Below the pieces are notes generated by a model. That model was given only the letters and a program-made list of their open reading frames with translations, did no database searches and had not been told where the DNA came from. A stretch of 18,024 bases of DNA from UBA7477 sp045602925 (GTDB lineage: Bacteria; Bacillota; Clostridia; Oscillospirales; Ruminococcaceae): the NCBI GenBank assembly GCA_045602925.1, contig JAZSCN010000030.1, positions 1 through 18,024 on the forward strand. Reading direction: 5' to 3'. Shown piece after piece: positions 14,622-18,024 of the stretch. The stretch's first letter is position 1, and every line of letters starts with the position of its first letter. The translations under genes and the position numbers were made by a program.

Positions 14622-14893
14622 GGTGTTAGTTTTGGATTAACTTCAATTGCATAGTAAGGGTAAGGAATGCGCCAAAGTAAACCATCTTCACCAATAAATG
14701 AAATAGAATTATCTATATTACGTGTATAGTCATCTACATAATGAAGAGAAATATCCTGGTTATACCCATCATGAATAATATACCTACACTCCCAATTATG
14801 CATCTCTACTTCTACTTCACGTGCAGGTTGAGTAGAATTATCACAAGAGATACATCCAAAGCAAAACATCCCAATAAAAAGAGCCTTAATCAT
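14612..14893 (-). CDS. Small putative lipoprotein, 93 aa
   Basis: A short hydrophobic signal (MIKALFIGMFCFGCISCDNS) ends in a Cys followed by Asp-Asn-Ser, a plausible lipoprotein signal with Cys17 as the lipid anchor, although the box CIS-C is not ideal. The mature part of about 77 residues is Tyr/Trp-rich and beta-like (IGEDGLLWRIPYPYYAIEVN). It starts six bases after the stop of the 219-aa membrane gene. Phage lipoproteins in such positions sometimes block superinfection, but nothing here proves that. Confidence 0.7.
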   Translation of the reverse strand: MIKALFIGMFCFGCISCDNSTQPAREVEVEMHNWECRYIIHDGYNQDISLHYVDDYTRNIDNSISFIGEDGLLWRIPYPYYAIEVNPKLTPCK

Positions 14894-14899
14894 ATTAAC

Positions 14900-14989
14900 T
14901 TATAATATTTCAGTATGAATAGTTTGTCCCTGTTCTGTTACCGTTCCAGTAATTGTTGTATTTCTTGGAGCAGTAATTTCTAAAGTCTT
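14900..14989 (-). repeat. Direct repeat copy A: DNA coding the shared C-terminal tail
   Basis: About 90 bases resemble 15565-15654, and the first about 35 bases are almost identical (both contain TTTCAGTATGAATAGTTTGT on the plus strand). They encode the ITAPxxTTITGTVT tail of the two tandem paralogues. They could recombine and delete one gene copy. Confidence 0.75.
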
Positions 14990-15559
14990 AGAATCATTGG
15001 GTTCTTGATTCAAAAGAAATGCACCTTCCTTTGGAGCAACAGCTTTCTGCCATTCCAAATATAACACATTTAATTCTTCATATATTTTTTCGTTAATAGC
15101 TTCATTTGTATAATTGCTATCAGAAAAATATTTGAATTCATCTCCATCTATTCTACCATTTTGAAATAATAATGTATTATCTAAATGCCATTCCATATAA
15201 ACAGGGTCTCCATACCTGTCTTCAGTAAAATATATTTTATGATTTTTATTATTAAAAGAAATATCAAAAGCTACACGTTGCCCATTTTGATTAGAATCGA
15301 TTTCTTTACGAAATGTTTTAATATTTGTAAGGTTATCTTTTAGTGATATTTGAAATATTTTAACCTGCTTACATTTATCATTTTCTTTCCATTCAGAATC
15401 AAGATGAACATAATTCGCACACCCCTTCATAAAGAACATCATAGTAACAGTAAAAAAGAAAAAGAAAATCAATTCAAAATCGCCTGATACTAATGAACAT
15501 AAGAGCAGCACAGTAAAAAATATAATCAAAACCCAAAATAAAATATTAAGAATAATCAT
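14900..15559 (-). CDS. Membrane protein with ectodomain and shared C-terminal tail, 219 aa (paralogue A)
   Basis: Two N-terminal membrane segments (about residues 2-21, IILNILFWVLIIFFTVLLLC, and 29-45, rich in Phe) are followed by a soluble domain (about 50-175) with YMEWHLDNTLLFQNGRIDGD. The last 29 residues include TLEITAPRNTTITGTVT, then EQGQTIHTEIL. The upstream gene has the same plan and nearly the same tail, so they are tandem paralogues. The tail is better conserved than the rest of the protein, including at DNA level, which suggests a common binding partner. Nothing identifies the activity. The gene starts five bases after the stop of its paralogue. Confidence 0.75.
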   Translation of the reverse strand: MIILNILFWVLIIFFTVLLLCSLVSGDFELIFFFFFTVTMMFFMKGCANYVHLDSEWKENDKCKQVKIFQISLKDNLTNIKTFRKEIDSNQNGQRVAFDISFNNKNHKIYFTEDRYGDPVYMEWHLDNTLLFQNGRIDGDEFKYFSDSNYTNEAINEKIYEELNVLYLEWQKAVAPKEGAFLLNQEPNDSKTLEITAPRNTTITGTVTEQGQTIHTEIL

Positions 15560-15564
15560 GACAT

Positions 15565-15654
15565 TTATAATGTTTCAGTATGAATAGTTTGTCCCTGGTC
15601 AGTTACAGTACCAGTAATAGTTGTAGACACAGGAGCGGTGATTTCCATTGTTTT
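15565..15654 (-). repeat. Direct repeat copy B: DNA coding the shared C-terminal tail
   Basis: This is the partner of the repeat at 14900-14989, lying 665 bases away in the same orientation. It codes the end of the 222-aa paralogue. The differences are mostly single-base and include third codon positions, suggesting selection on the protein tail. Confidence 0.75.
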
Positions 15655-16233
15655 AGTTTGAGTTTGGTTTGTATTTAAAAGAGTAGGGGTACCTAACTGC
15701 TTAGAAATATTATGGCGTTTGATTCGCTCTACAATATCTTCAACTTTTTCAAAAATTCGTATATTTAAACTATTACAAACCCATATGCTTTCATGCAAAC
15801 CAGGAAACTCTTCATGGTCACGTACACCATTTTTGATTACCAATTGACCATTCATATACCAATGCATAAATGTTGTATTACTGACATGTACCCAAATACT
15901 ATGCTCATCGCCAGTTGTTTTATCTGTAAACTTAAGAACACAATCTGAGCTAGTAAGTCTACTTTCTTTAAAATTGTAATTAGCGATATTATTTTCAATC
16001 TCATCTAACTTTTTGTGAATAATACCAGCATTACCCTTATACCACTCCCAACAATTGTTTGCAGTAGGAGAAGCATAATTTTTAAGACTAAAGAAGATAA
16101 GAGCTAAAATTATAATAATCGGAATATGTAAAAAGTGATTATTATATGACTTTTTAAACGGGTTCTCAATAGAACATACAAGATATGAAGTAAGGGTGGC
16201 AAGCCCTAAAATGAATACAATTCCAATAATCAT
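15565..16233 (-). CDS. Membrane protein with ectodomain and shared C-terminal tail, 222 aa (paralogue B)
   Basis: Two N-terminal membrane segments (about residues 1-20, MIIGIVFILGLATLTSYLVC, and 35-50, IPIIIILALIFFSLKN) precede a soluble domain of about 140 residues with FMHWYMNGQLVIKNGVRDHE. This aligns by eye with YMEWHLDNTLLFQNGRIDGD of the downstream paralogue. The protein ends TMEITAPVSTTITGTVT, then DQGQTIHTETL. It has an AGAAC/TATAAA element directly upstream, overlapping the end of the preceding gene. Its role is unknown; the ectodomain most likely faces the periplasm, based on topology only. Confidence 0.75.
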   Translation of the reverse strand: MIIGIVFILGLATLTSYLVCSIENPFKKSYNNHFLHIPIIIILALIFFSLKNYASPTANNCWEWYKGNAGIIHKKLDEIENNIANYNFKESRLTSSDCVLKFTDKTTGDEHSIWVHVSNTTFMHWYMNGQLVIKNGVRDHEEFPGLHESIWVCNSLNIRIFEKVEDIVERIKRHNISKQLGTPTLLNTNQTQTKTMEITAPVSTTITGTVTDQGQTIHTETL

Positions 16234-16239
16234 AATAAT

Positions 16240-16255
16240 TTTATATTTTGGTTCT
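16240..16255 (-). promoter_or_regulatory. AGAAC-TATA promoter-like element before paralogue B
   Basis: AGAAC (16255-16251), five bases, TATAAA (16245-16240) on the minus strand; the ATG at 16233 follows six bases later. It overlaps the last codons of the 155-aa gene. Confidence 0.5.
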
Positions 16256-16708
16256 GTTAAAATCTACAACAATTATATTAGGTTCTTTATTAAAGTGAAC
16301 ATCTACATCAACTTCAATTTCGCTTTTAGAAAAATATTCATCAGGAATATCTAGTGAATGTTTAGAAAAATATTCATCAGAAATACCTAGTAAATGTTTA
16401 GAGCACAAATTATCAAGTACATATAATTCACCTTTTTCATTTAACTTATAATCAAATGTAACCTTCAGATATGGAATATCAGAAAAACCAGTAACTTCTA
16501 CTGTCCAAGGGAATTGAGTTGCCCAATAATGATCAAGATTTTGTCGTAACCAAAGAAAAAGGTCTTCGCAACTATCTACTGTATGTTTTACTTCATCTAC
16601 CAATTCTTGAACATACGTATTTTTTCCTCGAGCTCTAGCTGGATGATTATATAATCTTTTAAAGAAGAACTCTTGCAAAAAAGACAACTTTTGAGCTTCA
16701 TTATTCAT
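16241..16708 (-). CDS. Hypothetical protein with tandem 12-residue repeat, 155 aa
   Basis: I start it at the ATG at 16708 (MNNEAQKLSFLQEFFFKRLY). The frame is open up to 16780, but that part runs through a terminator and promoter. An N-terminal helical region is followed by a beta-like segment (VEVTGFSDIPYLKVTFDYKL). Two copies of SKHxLxIxDEYF come next, and the end is acidic and beta-like (EIEVDVDVHFNKEPNIIVVD). No membrane segment or known family is recognised. It is the first protein gene downstream of the tRNA array's terminator and opens the small-membrane-protein operon. Confidence 0.75.
   Translation of the reverse strand: MNNEAQKLSFLQEFFFKRLYNHPARARGKNTYVQELVDEVKHTVDSCEDLFLWLRQNLDHYWATQFPWTVEVTGFSDIPYLKVTFDYKLNEKGELYVLDNLCSKHLLGISDEYFSKHSLDIPDEYFSKSEIEVDVDVHFNKEPNIIVVDFNRTKI
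16325..16396 (-). repeat. Tandem 36-bp repeat, two copies, in frame
   Basis: Copies at 16325-16360 and 16361-16396 differ at three positions. Each encodes 12 residues (SKHxLxIxDEYF). A third copy begins (TTTAGA at 16397) but diverges at once. This looks like a recent in-frame duplication. Confidence 0.85.
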
Positions 16709-16714
16709 AATAAA

Positions 16715-16730
16715 AATATACAATAGTTCT
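16715..16730 (-). promoter_or_regulatory. AGAAC-TATA promoter-like element before the 155-aa gene
   Basis: AGAAC (16730-16726), five bases, TATATT (16720-16715) on the minus strand, six bases before the ATG at 16708 and immediately after the tRNA-array terminator. This position supports a real transcription start. Confidence 0.55.
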
Positions 16731-16735
16731 GAAAA

Positions 16736-16762
16736 TAAAAAAGCCAGTTTAACCCAACTGGC
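16736..16762 (-). terminator. Terminator of the tRNA array
   Basis: The stem GCCAGTT/AACTGGC (16743-16749 and 16756-16762) has a 6-base loop, followed on the minus strand by TTTTTTATTTT. It ends the tRNA transcript 64 bases after tRNA-Trp. Confidence 0.9.
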
Positions 16763-16825
16763 AAGGGATGAATGAGACAAATACTCATATCTGATGATAC
16801 CGTATCTGCCATAATAATAGACCGA

Positions 16826-16897
16826 CAGGTTGACTCCGAATCGAACAGAGAATAGACGTTTTGGAGACGTCAGTTATAACCATTTAACTACCAACCT
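16826..16897 (-). tRNA. tRNA-Trp (CCA)
   Basis: A complete cloverleaf of 72 bases: acceptor AGGTTGG/TCAACCT with one G-U pair, D-arm GTTA/TAAC with GG in its loop, anticodon arm GACGT-CTCCAAA-ACGTC giving anticodon CCA, and T-arm CTCTG-TTCGATT-CGGAG. The 3' CCA is not encoded and must be added after transcription. Confidence 0.92.
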
Positions 16898-16916
16898 TTT
16901 TTAGATTTAATTTTAA

Positions 16917-17004
16917 TACGGCCAGTCGGACTCGAACCGACACGCTACTTAATTTTCACGGCAAATTTTAAGTTTGCTGAGGCTACCCATTACTCCATGA
17001 CCGC
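16917..17004 (-). tRNA. tRNA-Leu (TAA)
   Basis: An 88-base class II tRNA: acceptor GCGGTCA/TGGCCGT with two wobble pairs, anticodon arm GCAAA-CTTAAAA-TTTGC (anticodon TAA), a long variable arm of about 20 bases typical of Leu, and T-arm GTCGG-TTCGAGT-CCGAC. CCA is not encoded. It would read UUA codons, which suits an AT-rich phage. Confidence 0.92.
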
Positions 17005-17220
17005 TTTTTGATAACTTTTTACTAGTGTGGTTGTTATCAGTACCACATGCGTTACGTGCATTATTACGGTATCATGGTTCCGCCTATCGATACGTTGGCT
17101 CGGTTGTTAACATGTAACCTGCTGAACTAGGGTCATTTTGTTTAGGTTGACCAACCACCGGTTTGTACCAGTTGCTTGGTACATTTTAATAATGCCTAAG
17201 TTCTGATTTAACCTAGGCAA
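17005..17220 (-). other. Structured, unassigned stretch inside the tRNA array
   Basis: This is 216 bases between the Leu and Asn tRNAs with no protein frame and no recognisable T-loop (TTCRA). On the minus strand it contains a 10-bp hairpin with one G-U pair (TGCCTAGGTT/AACTTAGGCA, about 17193-17219). It also has a 7-bp hairpin TGTACCA/TGGTACA (17164-17170 and 17177-17183) and a long-range 7-bp match between GTGGTTG and CAACCAC. A D-arm-like string (TAGTTCAGCAGGTTA) occurs but I could not complete a cloverleaf. It may hold a further aberrant or permuted tRNA, a small structured RNA, or decayed tRNA genes. Confidence 0.5.
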
Positions 17221-17289
17221 ACATGCCGACAGTAATCGAAACTGTGTCTCTTGATAACAGTCAAGGCTTTACCACTAAGCTACGGCAAG
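17221..17289 (-). tRNA. tRNA-Asn (GTT), short form
   Basis: D-arm GCTT/AAGC and T-arm ACAGT-TTCGATT-ACTGT are normal. The anticodon arm reads CTTGA-CTGTTA-TCAAG: anticodon GTT with a 5-bp stem but only a 6-base loop, and the base normally at position 26 is missing, giving 69 bases in all. The acceptor CTTGCCG/CGGCATG has a T-T mismatch at the second pair. It could be a decayed, unusual or edited tRNA. CCA is not encoded. Confidence 0.75.
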
Positions 17290-17292
17290 TAA

Positions 17293-17365
17293 TACCAACT
17301 GTTGGATTTGAACCAACGACTCTTCGCTTATCAAGCGAATACTCTGACCACTGAGTTAAGCTGGT
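17293..17365 (-). tRNA. tRNA-Ile (GAT)
   Basis: A complete 73-base cloverleaf: acceptor ACCAGCT/AGTTGGT with one G-U pair, anticodon arm TTCGC-TTGATAA-GCGAA (anticodon GAT), T-arm GTTGG-TTCAAAT-CCAAC and discriminator A. Only three bases separate it from the Asn tRNA, so the two are processed from one precursor. CCA is not encoded. Confidence 0.92.
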
Positions 17366-17371
17366 ATATAC

Positions 17372-17502
17372 AAGACTCAGTTTTTCGCATTGAAGACGCT
17401 CTACCACTGAGCTACCTCCTATCATTCGACCAGAGGACGGGATTCGAACCCGCGACATTCTTCCCCCTTAGCTATTAATATTATAATTGCTGTGTGAGTC
17501 TT
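17372..17502 (-). ncRNA. Two tRNA halves in reversed order: candidate circularly permuted tRNA
   Basis: In transcription order the 3' half comes first: GAAGA (17463-17459), a 5-base variable loop, T-arm GCGGG-TTCGAAT-CCCGT, then 3' acceptor CCTCTGG (17436-17430). After eight spacer bases the 5' half follows: acceptor TAGGAGG (17421-17415), TA, D-arm GCTC-AGTGGTA-GAGC, then TCTTC (17396-17392). TCTTC pairs perfectly with GAAGA, as an anticodon stem should. The acceptor halves pair at GAGG/CCTC plus wobble, with one A-G mismatch. The unit is enclosed by a perfect 8-bp helix, AAGACTCA (17502-17495) with TGAGTCTT (17379-17372). That is the fold expected of a permuted pre-tRNA broken in the anticodon loop. 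The anticodon cannot be read, and adjacent remnants of two tRNAs remain the alternative. Confidence 0.5.
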
Positions 17503-17506
17503 TTTA

Positions 17507-17620
17507 ATTCCATGAAAGGATTTGAACCTTCATCCCTCTACTTGCTCTTGCTTACTGTCTTAGCTTTTCAGCATCTCTTTCAGCTCACTTTCGAGTGTTT
17601 TACCATTAAACTACATGGAT
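17507..17620 (-). tRNA. tRNA with about 43 extra bases in the anticodon region, identity unresolved
   Basis: The outer parts are ordinary: acceptor ATCCATG/CATGGAA (six pairs and a terminal A-A), D-arm GTTT-AATGGTA-AAAC and T-arm GAAGG-TTCAAAT-CCTTT. Between the D- and T-arms lie 65 bases where about 22 are expected. The insert is purine-rich, contains two GCTGAAA copies and forms a small CACT-CGAA-AGTG hairpin. No anticodon loop with U33 flanked by a paired 5-bp stem can be drawn. It may hold an intron-like insert, may be another recombinant tRNA, or may be non-functional. The span is 114 bases. Confidence 0.6.
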
Positions 17621-17668
17621 TCTTTCGACAAATGGTTAATTACTCCTTCTGTCTATTTTCATGAAAAA

Positions 17669-17740
17669 TACCCCCAGACGGTACTGCCCCGTCTCCTTCG
17701 GTTTGGAAGACCGATTTGCTAACTTGTACAACATGAGGGC
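17669..17740 (-). tRNA. tRNA-Gly (TCC) with non-canonical D and T loops
   Basis: All four stems form: acceptor GCCCTCA/TGGGGGT (7 pairs, two wobble), D-stem TTGT/GCAA, anticodon arm TCGGT-CTTCCAA-ACCGA (anticodon TCC, Gly) and T-stem GACGG/CCGTC. Total length is a normal 72. Both tertiary-contact loops are abnormal: the T-loop is GGCAGTA instead of TTCRANY and the D-loop ACAAGTTA lacks the GG pair. Motif searches keyed to TTCRA would miss it. Preserved stems with changed loops suggest a specialised rather than a decayed tRNA. Confidence 0.75.
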
Positions 17741-17748
17741 TTTAAAAT

Positions 17749-17819
17749 ATTCCGAGGATGGATTTGAACCACCGACAAGCGCTATTAACATCGCTGTTCT
17801 ACCACTGAACTACTCCAGA
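17749..17819 (-). tRNA. Aberrant tRNA, possibly Asn (GTT), enlarged anticodon loop
   Basis: D-arm GTTC-AGTGGTA-GAAC and T-arm GGTGG-TTCAAAT-CCATC are normal. The anticodon arm pairs only as AGCG/CGCT around a 10-base loop ATGTTAATAG (8 bases if an A-G pair is allowed). Position-33-like T followed by GTT suggests Asn. The acceptor TCTGGAG/CTCGGAA has two mismatches in standard register, but the flanks form a perfect 7-bp helix AATATTC/GAATATT if one base bulges. Identity and function are uncertain. Confidence 0.65.
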
Positions 17820-17826
17820 ATATTAA

Positions 17827-17899
17827 TGGTAAAGGTTGGAATCGAACCAACGACACGAGCATTTTCAGTGCTCTGCTCTGCCAACTGAGCTACTTCACC
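17827..17899 (-). tRNA. tRNA-Phe (GAA)
   Basis: A complete 73-base cloverleaf: acceptor GGTGAAG/CTTTACC, D-arm GCTC/GAGC with GG, anticodon arm GAGCA-CTGAAAA-TGCTC (anticodon GAA), variable GTGTC, T-arm GTTGG-TTCGATT-CCAAC and discriminator A. CCA is not encoded. Confidence 0.92.
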
Positions 17900-18024
17900 C
17901 CGTATGGTTAGTCTCTTTCAGAGCCCGGACTAACACGCACTGAACGTGAGTATCTTTCGACTTTTCGACTCCATATTTCTTTATTTAAACTCACGAAACA
18001 TAATAAATGAGTTTCTTACGTAAG
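17900..18024 (-). other. Structured, unassigned right edge of the tRNA array
   Basis: No gene is seen. On the minus strand a T-arm-like hairpin CACG-TTCAGTG-CGTG (17948-17934) runs straight into GTTAGTC (17934-17928), which is complementary to GACTAAC (17913-17907). Further left-to-right complementarity (CGTGAGT with ACTCACG, AAACTCA with TGAGTTT) and a doubled AGTCGAAA are present. It resembles the 3' half and acceptor hairpin of a permuted tRNA, but no D-arm follows; the window ends before it can be resolved. Confidence 0.4.

Noticed and set aside
16709..16780. 24-residue N-terminal extension of the 155-aa protein
   Set aside because: It would be read through the tRNA-array terminator and the AGAAC-TATA element, so it is very unlikely to be translated.
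17164..17190. Plus-strand terminator (7-bp stem followed by TTTTAAT)
   Set aside because: No plus-strand gene leads into it, and the hairpin is equally explained as part of the structured minus-strand RNA.
17261..17458. 65-codon minus-strand frame, and a 75-codon plus-strand frame at 17661-17888
   Set aside because: Both run through tRNA sequences and read as translated T-arms and D-arms (for example SNPTVG, GFEPPTS), a typical artefact.
17507..17620. Group I intron in the tRNA with extra bases
   Set aside because: The insert of about 43 bases is far too short and shows none of the conserved core helices.
1..18024. CRISPR array, insertion sequence or attachment site
   Set aside because: I saw no regularly spaced repeats, transposase or integrase gene, or terminal inverted repeats in the window.

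Overview
The window looks like a piece of a large tailed-phage genome, probably myovirus-like and AT-rich. All supported protein genes and tRNAs lie on the minus strand. They are tightly packed, often with TAATG stop/start overlaps, and they are separated by compact hairpin terminators. Three things point to a phage: a truncated gene at the left edge that resembles the T4 gp4-type head-completion protein, a dense tRNA array at the right edge, and many short membrane or unknown genes. Most start codons lack a clear Shine-Dalgarno sequence (one exception is the 102-aa gene at 13160-13468). BspA-like leucine-rich-repeat proteins are present. Both features suit a Bacteroidetes-type gut host, but that is an inference. 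No gene here ends in TAG: almost all use TAA and two use TGA.

Layout in transcription order (right to left). (1) 18024-16763 is a tRNA array closed by a terminator at 16736-16762. Trp, Leu, Ile and Phe tRNAs are orthodox. The rest are strange: a Gly tRNA with non-canonical D and T loops, a short Asn tRNA, a tRNA with an enlarged anticodon loop, a tRNA with about 43 extra bases in the anticodon region, and two tRNA halves in reversed (circularly permuted) order inside an 8-bp outer helix. About 216 bases between the Leu and Asn tRNAs are structured but unassigned. (2) 16708-13528 is an operon of small membrane or lipoprotein genes. It includes two pairs of paralogues and one gene that appears frameshifted. 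(3) 13468-12652 holds three small unknown genes. (4) 12624-11267 holds a secreted glucosaminidase-type lysin and a DUF932 protein. (5) 11196-7111 holds two large BspA-like repeat proteins. (6) 7029-5177 holds small membrane proteins and a coiled-coil membrane protein. (7) 5127-2681 holds a metallophosphoesterase and three unknown genes. (8) 2602-1 holds a nucleotidyltransferase-ligase fusion, a basic Ala/Lys-rich protein and the head-completion fragment.

A recurring promoter-like element runs through the window: AGAAC, then 3-8 bases, then a TATAAT/TATAAA-like hexamer. It occurs upstream of nine genes, and in six of them AGAAC ends 17-20 bases before the ATG. This would place transcription starts at or very near the start codon, so leaderless or nearly leaderless mRNAs are possible.

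The candidates for something undescribed are the aberrant tRNA array, especially the permuted tRNA, possibly served by the phage's own nucleotidyltransferase-ligase fusion, and the AGAAC promoter class. These are readings by eye; no database search or folding program was run.
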